From JANXSS01 sp025356535 (lineage in GTDB: Bacteria; Pseudomonadota; Gammaproteobacteria; Burkholderiales; Burkholderiaceae_D), in NCBI GenBank assembly GCA_043762325.1, contig JAYUMU010000145.1:1-49554 (forward strand): a stretch of 49,554 bases of DNA. Reading direction: 5' to 3'. Position numbers and translations under genes: made by a program. The notes under the pieces are model-generated. The model saw nothing but the letters and a program-made list of their open reading frames with translations, was not told the origin of the DNA and did not search any database. Each line of letters starts with the position of its first letter. The first letter of the stretch is position 1. Shown piece after piece: positions 25,889 to 34,456 of the stretch.

Positions 25889-28186
25889 ATGACCTGCTCC
25901 CTTGTGTTCGTCAAACCGCATTCCCGATCCCCTGCCGTGCCTGGCCTGACCGTGCGCCTGCTCGCGCGTGCAGCCGTCCATGTGGTCACAGCCGCCGTCG
26001 CCGTGGCCACCCTGCCGGCGGCGCAGGCGCAAACGCCGGTCAAGAATCCGAGTCGCACGCCGCGCGTCGACGACGCGGCGGCGCCGGTCAACCTCGAAGC
26101 CGAGCAGATCACCGGCCGGCCCGACCGCGAAGTCATCATGGAACGCGATGTCGAGATCACCCGGGGCGCGACCAGGCTGCAGGCCGACCGCGCCACCTAT
26201 CACGTGGTCGAGGACGAGGTCGAGGCAACCGGCAACGTGCGCCTGCGCCGCTATGGCGACCGCTACACCGGCGAGGATCTGCGCCTGAAGATGGATTCCG
26301 GCGCCGGCTACATCTCCAAGCCGACCTACCGGCTCGAGATCAACCGCGCCCAGGGCGATGCGCAGCGCATCGACTTCGAGTCGCAGAACCGCGCCGTCAT
26401 CACCGAGGGCACCTACAGCACCTGCGAAGGGCCCGATCCGGACTGGTACCTCAAAGCCGACACGCTCAGTCTCGACACCAGCCGCGACATCGGCGTGGCG
26501 CGCAAGACCATCGTCTATTTCAAGGGCTTTCCGATCCTCGGTTCGCCGTCGATGTCGTTTCCGCTGTCGGACGCCCGAAAAAGCGGTCTGCTGCCGCCCA
26601 CCATCGGCACCTCCAGCAAGGGCGGCTTCGAAGTCCTGGCGCCGTATTACTTCAATATCGCGCCCAATCGGGACCTGACGCTGTACCCGAAAATCATCAC
26701 CAAGCGCGGCCTGCAGCTGGGCGCGGACGCGCGCTACATCGGTGACGGCTATGGCGGCGAGACCCGCGTCGAAGGACTGGCCAACGACCGCCAGACCGGC
26801 ACCAACCGCTGGGCCGTGGCCTCGACGCATTTCCAGCGCATCACGCCGGCGCTGGGGTTTTCCTGGGACTTCAACAGCGCCTCCGACAATGATTATCCGA
26901 GCGACTTCTCGCACACCATCACGACAAGCGGCCAGCGCCTGCTGTTGCGCAACCTCGGCCTGAATTACGCCGGCAGTTTCTGGACGGCGGCGCTGCGCAG
27001 CTCGAACTACCAGGTGCTGCAGGACCCGGCAGCGCCCATCACGCGACCCTACGACCGGCTGCCGCAGTTCACCTTCAATGCCGCCCGCCAGGACGTCGCC
27101 GGCTTCGACTGGACCTTCGACAGCGAGGCGACGCGCTTTCATCATCCCGACTTCCAGAACGGCGACCGGCTGGTGATCAATCCGAAGATCAGCTATCCGG
27201 TCATCGGGGCGGGCTATTTCATCACGCCCAGGGTGGCGCTGCACGCGACGCGCTACAACCTGGAATCGCGCAACGTCACGGCAGTCAATCCGGCCGGCGG
27301 CGCCGGCTCGACCATCGGTTTTGCGCAGGGCGGCGAACTCAACCGCGTGCTGCCCACCTTTTCGCTCGACAGCGGCCTGGTGTTCGAGCGCAATGGCCGC
27401 CTGTTCGGGCAGGACATGACGCAGACGCTGGAGCCGCGCCTGTTCTACGTGCGCACGCCCTACAAGGACCAGAGCCAGCTGCCCAACTTCGACACCGCCG
27501 AGGCCGACCTGAGCTTCGCCCAGCTGTTTGCCGAGAACCGCTTCATCGGCAACGACCGTGTCAGCGATGCCAACCAGCTCACCGCGGCACTGACCTCGCG
27601 TTATATCGAGACCTCCGGCGCCGAGCGGCTGCGGGTGGCATTCGGCCAGCGTTTTTATTTCACGGCGCCGCGGGTGACCCTCAACGCGGTTTCCAATCCG
27701 AGCCGCTCGGACCTGCTGGCGTCGGTGTCGGGCCAGGTCACCACGACCGTTGGCATCGATGCCAACCTGCAGTACAGCGAAAGCACGCGTCAGGTGATCC
27801 GGGCGAACTACGGCACCCGCTGGCAGCCGGCGCCGAGAAAGGTGCTCAACCTGCTGTACCGGCGCGACGTGCCCAACAAGCTGGAGCAGGCGGAATTCTC
27901 GACCCAATGGCCGTTCGCGCAGCGCTGGTATGGCGTGGCGCGGGTGAATTATTCGCTGCCCGACCGGCGCATCGCCGAGGGCCTTGCCGGGCTCGAGTAC
28001 AAGGCCGATTGCTGGGTCTTTCGCATCGTCGGCCAGCGTACGCCGACGGCCACCAACCAGACCGCATCCTCGCTGTTTTTCCAGCTCGAGCTCAACGGCC
28101 TGACCCGATTGGGCTCGAATCCGAACGATGCGTTACGATCGAGTATTCCCGGCTACCAGAACATCAACCAGCCGGGCACTTTTTAA
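25889..28186 (+). CDS. lptD: LPS-assembly outer-membrane protein LptD
   Basis: From ATG 25889 the product is 765 residues (784 in E. coli). A signal sequence ends at AAQAQ. The periplasmic LptA-like jellyroll follows (about 60-215: ADRATYHVVEDEVEATGNVRLRR, YSTCEGPDPDWYL), then the large β-barrel with YFNIAPNRDLTLYP. It inserts LPS into the outer leaflet with LptE. Only two cysteines appear in the mature chain, C179 and C708 (YKADCWVF), so it would have one essential non-consecutive disulfide rather than the two of E. coli. The frame is open from TTG 25691, but the extension runs through the promoter region. First of lptD-surA-pdxA-rsmA. Confidence 0.95.
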   Translation: MTCSLVFVKPHSRSPAVPGLTVRLLARAAVHVVTAAVAVATLPAAQAQTPVKNPSRTPRVDDAAAPVNLEAEQITGRPDREVIMERDVEITRGATRLQADRATYHVVEDEVEATGNVRLRRYGDRYTGEDLRLKMDSGAGYISKPTYRLEINRAQGDAQRIDFESQNRAVITEGTYSTCEGPDPDWYLKADTLSLDTSRDIGVARKTIVYFKGFPILGSPSMSFPLSDARKSGLLPPTIGTSSKGGFEVLAPYYFNIAPNRDLTLYPKIITKRGLQLGADARYIGDGYGGETRVEGLANDRQTGTNRWAVASTHFQRITPALGFSWDFNSASDNDYPSDFSHTITTSGQRLLLRNLGLNYAGSFWTAALRSSNYQVLQDPAAPITRPYDRLPQFTFNAARQDVAGFDWTFDSEATRFHHPDFQNGDRLVINPKISYPVIGAGYFITPRVALHATRYNLESRNVTAVNPAGGAGSTIGFAQGGELNRVLPTFSLDSGLVFERNGRLFGQDMTQTLEPRLFYVRTPYKDQSQLPNFDTAEADLSFAQLFAENRFIGNDRVSDANQLTAALTSRYIETSGAERLRVAFGQRFYFTAPRVTLNAVSNPSRSDLLASVSGQVTTTVGIDANLQYSESTRQVIRANYGTRWQPAPRKVLNLLYRRDVPNKLEQAEFSTQWPFAQRWYGVARVNYSLPDRRIAEGLAGLEYKADCWVFRIVGQRTPTATNQTASSLFFQLELNGLTRLGSNPNDALRSSIPGYQNINQPGTF

Positions 28187-28216
28187 GCGCCCTGTGCCGT
28201 TTTTTGATTGACCACC

Positions 28217-29671
28217 ATGGATTTTCTGCCAAACATGCGACCTTCGATTCCCTTCCTGCCACGACGCACGCTGCCACTGTTGCTGCTTTGCGCGTGCGCC
28301 ACCGCAACCCTGCCGGCAGCGGCGCAATTGAAGGCGCCCCCGGCATCGAGCAGGCCGGCGCTGCGGCTGGATGCGCCGGTCGCTCCTGCTCCAGCCACGG
28401 CCGTGCCGCCGCCGGCTGCCGCCGGTGCGCGCCCGGTCGACGCCATCGCAGCCGTGGTCAACAACGAAGTCATCACCCGCAACGACCTGGCGCAGCGCAT
28501 CCGCATCGTCGAGCGCCGCATGCGCAGCCAGAAGATCGCCATCCCGCCGCGCGAGCAGCTTGAAAAGCAGCTGCTGGAGCGAATGATCGCCGACCGGGCG
28601 CAGATCCAGATGGCAGCCGAACTCGGCATTCGCGTCGACGACCTGCTGCTGGACCGGGCCGTGGCGCGCATCGCCGAGCAGAACAAGCTGTCGGTGACGG
28701 ATTTCCGTAACGAGATCGAGCGCGACGGCACGCCGTTTGCCCTGTTTCGCGAAGAAATACGCGACGAGATCACGATGCAGCGGCTGCGCGAGAAGGAAGT
28801 CGACAACAAGATCCAGATCACCGAATCCGAAATCGATGCCTACCTGAGCAGCGACACCGGCGCCCAGGCGCAGGAGGAAATCAACCTTGGCCAGATCCTG
28901 GTGCGCACGCCCGAAAACGCCACGGCCGAGCAGATCGCCGCGCGCCGCGCCCGCGCCGAAGACGTCTGGCGGCAGTTGAAGACCGGCGCCGATTTTGCCA
29001 AGACGGCGGCAAGCTTTTCCGACGCCAGCGATTCGCTCGAAGGCGGCGACCTCGGCTGGCGCAACGCCGACCGCCTGCCGCAACTCTTCGTCGAAGCCAC
29101 GGCCGAGCTGAAGCAGGGCGAAGTATCGAAGATCGTGAAAAGCGCAAACGGCTTTCACATCCTGAAGGTGATCGGCCGGCGCGCGGCGTCCCCGGTCAAG
29201 GTCGCCGGCGGCGCAAATGCGGTGCAGCAGACGCACGTGCGTCACATCCTTGTCAAGGTCAACCAGGTGGTGACGGCCACCGACGCCAAGCGCAAGCTGA
29301 CCGAAGTCAAGGACCGGCTCGACAACAAGGCCGCCACCTTCGAGGAACTGGCGAAGCTGTATTCCAATGACCTGTCGGCATCGAAGGGCGGCGACCTCGG
29401 CTGGATCTATCCGGGCGACACGGTGCCGGAATTCGAGCGCGCGATGGATGCCTTGAAGCCAGGCGAAGTCAGCGCGCCGATCGAGTCGCCGTTCGGCTAT
29501 CACCTGATCCAGGTGTTGGAGCGCAAGGCCGACGATGTATCGAAGGAGCGCCAGCGTCTGGTCGCCCGGCAGGCGATCCGCGAGCGCAAGCTCGAAGAAG
29601 CAGCCCAGGACTGGGTGCGCCAGGTACGCGACCGCGCCTATGTCGAAATCCGCAGCGACGAGCGCGGCTAG
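28217..29671 (+). CDS. surA: Periplasmic chaperone / peptidyl-prolyl isomerase SurA
   Basis: The 484-residue protein has a signal peptide ending at LPAAAQ, a Pro/Ala-rich linker, the SurA N-domain (VDAIAAVVNNEVITRNDL to about 235), and two parvulin domains (about 235-340: INLGQILVRTP ... GGDLGWRNADRLP, and about 350-455: HVRHILVKVN ... GGDLGWIYPGDTVPEFE), ending in the C-terminal helix. It escorts outer-membrane proteins such as LptD, encoded just upstream. ATG 28217 is preferred to TTG 28208; ATG 28235 is also possible. Confidence 0.95.
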   Translation: MDFLPNMRPSIPFLPRRTLPLLLLCACATATLPAAAQLKAPPASSRPALRLDAPVAPAPATAVPPPAAAGARPVDAIAAVVNNEVITRNDLAQRIRIVERRMRSQKIAIPPREQLEKQLLERMIADRAQIQMAAELGIRVDDLLLDRAVARIAEQNKLSVTDFRNEIERDGTPFALFREEIRDEITMQRLREKEVDNKIQITESEIDAYLSSDTGAQAQEEINLGQILVRTPENATAEQIAARRARAEDVWRQLKTGADFAKTAASFSDASDSLEGGDLGWRNADRLPQLFVEATAELKQGEVSKIVKSANGFHILKVIGRRAASPVKVAGGANAVQQTHVRHILVKVNQVVTATDAKRKLTEVKDRLDNKAATFEELAKLYSNDLSASKGGDLGWIYPGDTVPEFERAMDALKPGEVSAPIESPFGYHLIQVLERKADDVSKERQRLVARQAIRERKLEEAAQDWVRQVRDRAYVEIRSDERG

Positions 29672-29689
29672 GCCGGCCCGGAGCTGAAC

Positions 29690-30802
29690 ATGCCAGCGCG
29701 TCCCATCATTGCCGTTACCTGCGGCGAGCCGGCCGGCATCGGCCCCGAGATCGCCATCCGCGCGGCCTGGGCGCTGCGCGCCGAGGTCAACTGCGTGCTG
29801 ATCGGCGACGCCGCTTTCCTGGCGATGACGGCCTCTGCAATCGACCCCGGCATCGGCCTGGTTGCGGTGTCGGTCGAAGCCGTGCGCAACGACGGCCTGC
29901 CCACCTTCGGCAGCGACCGGCTGGTGGTGGTCGACTGCCCGCTGCATGCGCATGTGGTGGCGGGCACCCTCGACGTCCACAATGCGCCGTATGTGCTGCA
30001 ATGCCTGGACATCGCAATCGAATCGGCGCTGCAGCGCTGGAGCGCGGCGATCGTCACCGGCCCGCTTCAGAAAAGCATCATCAACGACGCCGGCGTCGCT
30101 TTTTCCGGCCATACCGAGTATCTGGCTGCGAAAACCGGCACGCCGCTGGTGGTCATGATGCTGGCAGCAGGGGCAGGGGCAGGAGCAGGAGCAGGCACGG
30201 CAGCCGCTGCGGATGCCACGGCCGACGCTGCATTGCCACCGCCGATGCCGCCCCTGCGCGTGGCGCTGGCCACCACTCACCTGCCACTGAAGGATGTCGC
30301 CGCAACGCTGAGCGTCGAACGCCTCTCGCACGTGCTCAAGATTCTCCATTACGACCTGCAGCGCAAGTTCGGCATCGCCCGGCCGCGCATCCTGGTGACC
30401 GGCCTGAATCCCCATGCCGGTGAAAACGGCTACCTCGGCCGCGAGGAAATCGACATCATCGCGCCGGTGATTGCCAGCCACCGCGCGCAAGGCGTGGACG
30501 TGCGCGGACCGTATCCGGCCGACACGCTGTTCCAGCCGAAGTACCTGCGCGAGGCCGACTGCGTGCTGGCGATGTATCACGACCAGGGTCTGCCGGTGCT
30601 GAAATTCGCCAGCTTCGGCCGTGGCGTCAACATCACGCTCGGCCTGCCGATCATCCGCACCTCGGTCGACCACGGCACCGCGCTCGACCTGGCCGCGGCC
30701 GGCATCGGCCAGGCCGACTGCGGCAGCATGCGCGAAGCCATTCTGGTGGCAGCGCAGATGGCGCGTGCCAGCGTGCACACCGTCGCCACGCCGCCGATCT
30801 GA
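29690..30802 (+). CDS. pdxA: 4-hydroxythreonine-4-phosphate dehydrogenase PdxA
   Basis: The 370-residue enzyme oxidises 4-phosphohydroxy-L-threonine in pyridoxal phosphate synthesis. Family blocks: TCGEPAGIGPEIA, VTGPLQKSIINDAG, FSGHTEYLA, ALATTHLPLKDV, GLNPHAGENGYLGREE, MYHDQGLPVLK and TSVDHGTALDLA. The zinc His are in FSGHTEY, NPHAGE and YHDQG. It is about 40 residues longer than E. coli PdxA, mainly through a Gly/Ala-rich insert (about 158-188) encoded by a GCAGGN hexamer repeat. Its TGA shares a base with the rsmA ATG. Confidence 0.95.
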   Translation: MPARPIIAVTCGEPAGIGPEIAIRAAWALRAEVNCVLIGDAAFLAMTASAIDPGIGLVAVSVEAVRNDGLPTFGSDRLVVVDCPLHAHVVAGTLDVHNAPYVLQCLDIAIESALQRWSAAIVTGPLQKSIINDAGVAFSGHTEYLAAKTGTPLVVMMLAAGAGAGAGAGTAAAADATADAALPPPMPPLRVALATTHLPLKDVAATLSVERLSHVLKILHYDLQRKFGIARPRILVTGLNPHAGENGYLGREEIDIIAPVIASHRAQGVDVRGPYPADTLFQPKYLREADCVLAMYHDQGLPVLKFASFGRGVNITLGLPIIRTSVDHGTALDLAAAGIGQADCGSMREAILVAAQMARASVHTVATPPI

Positions 30803-31644
30803 TGAAGCATATCGCCAGAAAACGCTTCGGCCAGAATTTCCTGACCGACCACACCGTCCTCTACGACATCATGCGCGTGGTCGCGCCCGAAGCGCACGAC
30901 GCCATGGTCGAAATCGGCCCGGGCCTGGGCGCGATGACGAAAATGCTGCTGCAATCGGTGTCGCACCTGCACGTGGTCGAGCTTGACCGCGATCTGGTCA
31001 AGCGCCTGCATGCAGGCTTCGATCCGGCGCGGCTGACGATCCATTCGGCCGACGCGCTGCAGTTCGATTTCGCCGGCGTGCCGGTGCCGCCCGGCCAGAA
31101 GCTGCGCGTGGTGGGCAACCTGCCTTACAACATTTCGAGCCCGCTGCTGTTTCACCTGGCCGAAATCGCGCCGCTGGTGGCCGACCAGCATTTCATGCTG
31201 CAAAAGGAAGTGGTCGAGCGCATGGTTGCCGCCCCCGGCAGCAAGACCTACGGCCGGCTGTCGGTGATGCTGCAGTGGCGCTACACCATGCAACTGATGT
31301 TCATCGTGCCGCCGACCGCCTTCGATCCGCCGCCGCGGGTGGAGTCGGCCATCGTGCGCATGGTGCCGATCGCGCAGCCGCTGGCCTGCGACGCGCTGGC
31401 GCTGCAGCAGGTGGTGTTGAAAGCCTTCTCGCAGCGGCGCAAGGTGATCCGCAACTGCCTGGCGGGCATGTTCACGGAGGACGACCTGCGCGAGGTCGGC
31501 ATCGACCCGCAACTGCGCCCGGAGGCGATTGCGCTGGCGCAGTTCGTGGCGCTGGCGAACCGCCTGCCGGTGCAGGCGGTCTCTGAGCCGGACCGGCAGG
31601 CGACGGTGCGCGCGCTGGCGGCGGCCGAAGACGCGGGCGAGTAA
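30802..31644 (+). CDS. rsmA: 16S rRNA dimethyladenosine transferase
   Basis: The 280-residue enzyme dimethylates A1518 and A1519 of 16S rRNA. It has KRFGQNFLTD, the SAM motif VEIGPGLGAMT, ELDRD and the catalytic NLPYNISSPLLF, with FDPPPRVESAIVRM in the C-terminal part. The start overlaps the pdxA stop by one base (TGATG). It ends the lptD-surA-pdxA-rsmA operon. It is convergent with an orphan minus-strand gene. Confidence 0.97.
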   Translation: MKHIARKRFGQNFLTDHTVLYDIMRVVAPEAHDAMVEIGPGLGAMTKMLLQSVSHLHVVELDRDLVKRLHAGFDPARLTIHSADALQFDFAGVPVPPGQKLRVVGNLPYNISSPLLFHLAEIAPLVADQHFMLQKEVVERMVAAPGSKTYGRLSVMLQWRYTMQLMFIVPPTAFDPPPRVESAIVRMVPIAQPLACDALALQQVVLKAFSQRRKVIRNCLAGMFTEDDLREVGIDPQLRPEAIALAQFVALANRLPVQAVSEPDRQATVRALAAAEDAGE

Positions 31645-31689
31645 ATCAGCAAGTTGACGGCTGACTGCGAGGCAAGCAGTTCGATGCGC

Positions 31690-31708
31690 AAAAAGCCGTT
31701 GCAACGGC
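31690..31708 (-). terminator. Terminator downstream of the first stalked-protein gene
   Basis: GCCGT-TGCA-ACGGC (31695-31708, a perfect palindrome) is followed on the minus strand by five T (31694-31690). It lies 28 bases after the stop of the minus-strand gene at 31737. Confidence 0.55.
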
Positions 31709-31736
31709 GCCTGCGTCTGGCGCTGTTGCCATCGTC

Positions 31737-32474
31737 TCAGCCCCAGGATGCCAATTCCACCTCGGACCTTGACCGTGCATGCAGCCTTTTATTCAAAAGG
31801 GCGCCACCAACGATCGCAAGAGCGGTTGTTGCCGAAGAAGCGACTGCCACGGCGATGTAATTGCCGACTGGCGCTTTGCAGGATTGAATTTCAGGCGCCG
31901 GCACGGGAGCGGGAACAGGCGCGGGAACGGGAACCAGGTGCGACGTAGGATGCGGCGTTGGCACAGGTGTAGGCGGATGCCTGGCGATATAATTCTCGGT
32001 GACTTGATCGAATTGTTTGGCTACACAGGCCGCGGTTTCAACATTCGACGTAGTGTTGCCAGAGGCGGACACCCATCCAAAGACCTCCGGGTTCGTATTA
32101 CTCGCAAGTGCATCGTCGGGAATCCTGTATTCACTCACGTGGCCGTATGTACGCAGCACTTCGTCGATATGGCAAAATTCCGCGGCAGATAGCTTCCACT
32201 GGTAACACACATCGTCATTGACGGTCATTGCCACATACTCCTCGTGTTTGCCATCAACGTTCGCGGTAGCGACCGCACGGCAAAAACTTCCTTTCGCCAC
32301 AGGAAAATCAAGCGACCGTTCAAGTGACGCTTGCAGATTTTTCCGGGCTAAAGCAGTTTTTGATGGGGCAGCATCCGGTTTGGTCCGGTTCGATGATGCA
32401 GTCGGTCCGGCAGCAGGCGCTGCGGCCAGTGCCAGCGTGCCGGTTGCCAAATTGGCGAAATTTGTAAGTTTCAT
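31737..32474 (-). CDS. Orphan exported protein with Pro-rich stalk and C-terminal membrane anchor (copy 1)
   Basis: I do not recognise this family. The 245-residue product has a signal-like N-terminus (MKLTNFANLATGTLALAAAP), a head of about 115 residues, a Pro/Thr/Val stalk (about 165-195, TPVPTP and PAPVPAPVP), and one C-terminal helix (GNYIAVAVASSATTALAIVGGALL) with a basic tail, so it should be a type I inner-membrane protein with an outward head. It is clearly paralogous to the gene at 32753: shared blocks are SLDFPVAKGSFCR, YVAMTVNDDVC, IPDDAL, VFGWVSA, FDQ and the anchor. Cys in FCR, DVC and ACVAK are kept in both. GC is lower than in the neighbours. ATG 32474 matches the paralogue's start. 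Confidence 0.75.
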   Translation of the reverse strand: MKLTNFANLATGTLALAAAPAAGPTASSNRTKPDAAPSKTALARKNLQASLERSLDFPVAKGSFCRAVATANVDGKHEEYVAMTVNDDVCYQWKLSAAEFCHIDEVLRTYGHVSEYRIPDDALASNTNPEVFGWVSASGNTTSNVETAACVAKQFDQVTENYIARHPPTPVPTPHPTSHLVPVPAPVPAPVPAPEIQSCKAPVGNYIAVAVASSATTALAIVGGALLNKRLHARSRSEVELASWG

Positions 32475-32663
32475 GATTTTCAAAATAAAATATTGTCGTC
32501 TTTGCAGTCGGTGCAAAAGTAGCCGCGGTTAATAAAGTAAAAAATTTCTGGATTAACAAATAAAAAGCACAGTTAGTTTTCGATCAGACATGTGGCGTGG
32601 TCTCGAAGCTGGTTTTTGTCAGTCCCCGAACGCCGCTGGCGGTTCACTAAAAAATTCGGTAGA

Positions 32664-32698
32664 TTTCGATGCATGGTGCGCGTAACCAGCCTCGACGC
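32664..32698 (+). pseudogene. Fossil of the 5' end of gloA between the two stalked-protein genes
   Basis: TTTCGATG (32664-32671), ATGGTGCGCGT (32673-32683), ACC and CTCGACGC (32691-32698) repeat, in order and on the same strand, the start of gloA at 34023-34071. The only length change is loss of about 14 bases. It would read MVRVTSLDA against MVRVTDLEA of GloA, then similarity fades. It sits exactly where a tandem copy of the unit (stalked gene, divergent promoter, start of gloA) would leave it. The promoter regions after 32474 and after 33706 are also alike. Confidence 0.7.
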
Positions 32699-32752
32699 GC
32701 CGGCCACCTGCCATCGCAGGTGTCGGTGCTGCCGGGCGCAGTCCGGCCGTGT

Positions 32753-33706
32753 TCAATACATCGCAGGCCGTGCGGATCGATGCATCCTTCTTCTGACAGC
32801 AAGGCCAGTGACAATGGCCATGCCGGTTGTCAGAGACGAAGCAAGTCCGATGGCAACGTACTTGCCCACCTGATTTTTTCCAGCGTGAGCAGCAGGCGTA
32901 GGGGCCGACGTCGGAACTGTTGTAGAGCCAGAAGTGGGGGCTGAAGTAGGGGCTGAAGTAGGGGCTGAAGTCGGAGCCGGACCAGGAGCTGAAGTGGGTA
33001 TTGATGTAGGAGTTGAAGTGGTTACTGAAGTAGGAGTTGAAGTAGGAGTTGAAGTAGGCGCTGAAGTGGTTACTGAAGTGGGAGTTGAAGTCGGCGTTGC
33101 AGTAGGCGTTGCAGTAGGCGCGGAAGCAGGGGCCGCAGTAGGAGTTGAAACAGGCGCCGGTGTGCGGGTTGATGTAGGAACGGGAGTAGGGGCAGGCGTT
33201 AGCGGATGCTCATGGTGATATTCGTCGATGATTTGATCGAATATCTTGGAAACACATTTTTCGTCAGAAACGTTTGGCCTATCGTGACTGGTTGCGGATA
33301 CCCATCCAAACACCTTCGGGTCCCTGTTGCTGGTGAGCGCGTCGTCAGGAATGACGAAGTCGCTTTCGTAGTTTTCACAAGTCGACACCATTTTGGGCAT
33401 GGCGCACGCCTTCATCACTCCGAATTGCCAGGCGTCACACACGTCGTGGTTGACACTCATCGCCACGTAATTCACTTTGTCGTTGCCCGGATAGCCTGTA
33501 ACTTCCACGCGGCAAAAATTTCCTTTGGACACAGGGAGATCCAGCGACCGGTTCAGCGATCCGCGCAAGTTTTCCCGAGCGGTTGCATGTTTTGATCGAG
33601 CAGCCCCCGAGTTCGTTTGAGTCGATGACGAAACCGGTCCGGCAACAGGCGCTGCGGCCATGGCCAGCGAGCCCGTTGCAAGATTGGCGAATGTTGAAAG
33701 CTTCAT
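32753..33706 (-). CDS. Orphan exported protein with long Pro/Thr/Ser stalk and C-terminal anchor (copy 2)
   Basis: The 317-residue paralogue of the gene at 31737 has the same order: signal-like MKLSTFANLATGSLAMAAAP, head (about 35-165) with SLDLPVSKGNFCR, YVAMSVNHDVC, IPDDAL, VFGWVSA and KCVSKIFDQ, then a much longer stalk (about 168-268) of PTS/APT repeats, then the anchor VGKYVAIGLASSLTTGMAIVTGLAV and basic RRRMHRSAR. Its head has extra Cys (KACAMP, STCEN). AAGGAA just before ATG 33706 supports the start. Such an architecture suits a surface or periplasmic receptor, adhesin or scaffold, but no function can be assigned. Confidence 0.78.
   Translation of the reverse strand: MKLSTFANLATGSLAMAAAPVAGPVSSSTQTNSGAARSKHATARENLRGSLNRSLDLPVSKGNFCRVEVTGYPGNDKVNYVAMSVNHDVCDAWQFGVMKACAMPKMVSTCENYESDFVIPDDALTSNRDPKVFGWVSATSHDRPNVSDEKCVSKIFDQIIDEYHHEHPLTPAPTPVPTSTRTPAPVSTPTAAPASAPTATPTATPTSTPTSVTTSAPTSTPTSTPTSVTTSTPTSIPTSAPGPAPTSAPTSAPTSAPTSGSTTVPTSAPTPAAHAGKNQVGKYVAIGLASSLTTGMAIVTGLAVRRRMHRSARPAMY
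32930..33205. repeat. Degenerate 12-bp tandem repeat encoding the stalk
   Basis: On the plus strand the unit reads like GTTGAAGTAGGA or GCTGAAGTAGGG, repeated many times with small changes. On the coding strand this gives PTS-A/T-PTS four-residue periods. The purity is high enough that slippage or recombination could change the stalk length; copy 1 lacks the expansion. Confidence 0.8.
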
Positions 33707-34027
33707 GTTTTTTCCTTATTCATATATTTTTATCTCTGCAACCACCGCAAAGTTGGCAGCGAATAATAAATCAGAAAAGTTGTTAAAATGACAAAAATAC
33801 TCAATTCAGTCCGGATCAATCGCGATGGCTGACCGCGTGCATGCAGGTAGCAAGTGGGTTTGGAAAAGGATGAGCGGAAACCGCTGTCGAAGACCTTCCG
33901 GAAATGACCTTTCACCGGTTTTCTGTTCGATGACTATAATTGGCGACGCCCTGCAGCAATTTCGTAAGGCTGACCCCGATCGGTCCGGAAGCGCTTGTGC
34001 CGGGTTAAAAAACTTAAAAAGGTTTCG
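33707..34027 (+). promoter_or_regulatory. Divergent region between stalked gene 2 and gloA, with gloA promoter
   Basis: These 321 bases hold no convincing gene. TTCACC (33911-33916), an 18-base spacer and TATAAT (33935-33940) form a likely sigma-70 promoter for gloA, with a leader of about 80 bases. The left part, with TAATAAA and TGCAA words, is similar to the region after 32474, as expected from the duplication of the stalked gene. Confidence 0.5.
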
Positions 34028-34447
34028 ATGAAATATCTACACACAATGGTGCGCGTCACCGATCTCGAAGCTTCCCTTGCCTTTTATCGTGATGCGCTCG
34101 GCCTCGAAGTCGTGCGTCAACGCGAATATCCGAAAGGACGCTTTACGCTCGCTTATCTGGCAGCTCCAGGCGATTCGGATGCGCAGGTCGAGCTGACGTA
34201 CAACTGGGATCCGGAGACATACACAGGGGGCCGCAACTTCGGTCACCTGGCCTACCGGGTGGAAAACATCTATGCCCTGTGCCAGCATCTCATGGACAAG
34301 GGCGTGACAATCAATCGACCGCCGCGCGACGGTCACATGGCGTTCGTGCGTTCACCTGACGGCATTTCGGTGGAGTTGCTGCAAGCCGATGCGCCTCTGG
34401 CGCCGCAGGAACCGTGGGCCTCGATGGCCAACATCGGCAGCTGGTAG
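34028..34447 (+). CDS. gloA: Lactoylglutathione lyase (glyoxalase I)
   Basis: The 139-residue protein is a typical GloA: MKYLHTMVRVTDLEASLAFY with the first metal His, LGLEVVR, YPKGRFTLAYL, the Glu in QVELTYNW, FGHLAY with the second His, and the last Glu in ISVELLQ. It converts the methylglyoxal-glutathione hemithioacetal to S-lactoylglutathione. ATG 34028 is the family start; the frame from 33995 adds nothing. A decayed copy of its first codons lies at 32664-32698. Confidence 0.96.
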   Translation: MKYLHTMVRVTDLEASLAFYRDALGLEVVRQREYPKGRFTLAYLAAPGDSDAQVELTYNWDPETYTGGRNFGHLAYRVENIYALCQHLMDKGVTINRPPRDGHMAFVRSPDGISVELLQADAPLAPQEPWASMANIGSW

Positions 34448-34456
34448 ACGACTGCT

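Noticed and set aside
25850..27907. A 685-codon minus-strand frame
   Set aside because: It is fully antisense to lptD and without any domain.
28133..30778. An 881-codon minus-strand frame
   Set aside because: It lies opposite surA and pdxA, whose domains are clear, and has no recognisable motif. Long antisense frames are common in GC-rich DNA.
31645..31736. A third gloA fossil after rsmA
   Set aside because: Only TTCGATG is shared with the gloA start, which is too short to claim.
32705..32722. Hairpin CACCTGC/GCAGGTG as terminator of stalked gene 2
   Set aside because: The stem is good, but neither strand has a U-run after it. It may be incidental.
33730..33915. A 61-residue frame with a hydrophobic C-part between stalked gene 2 and gloA
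   Set aside because: It covers the promoter region of both flanking genes and has no ribosome site.
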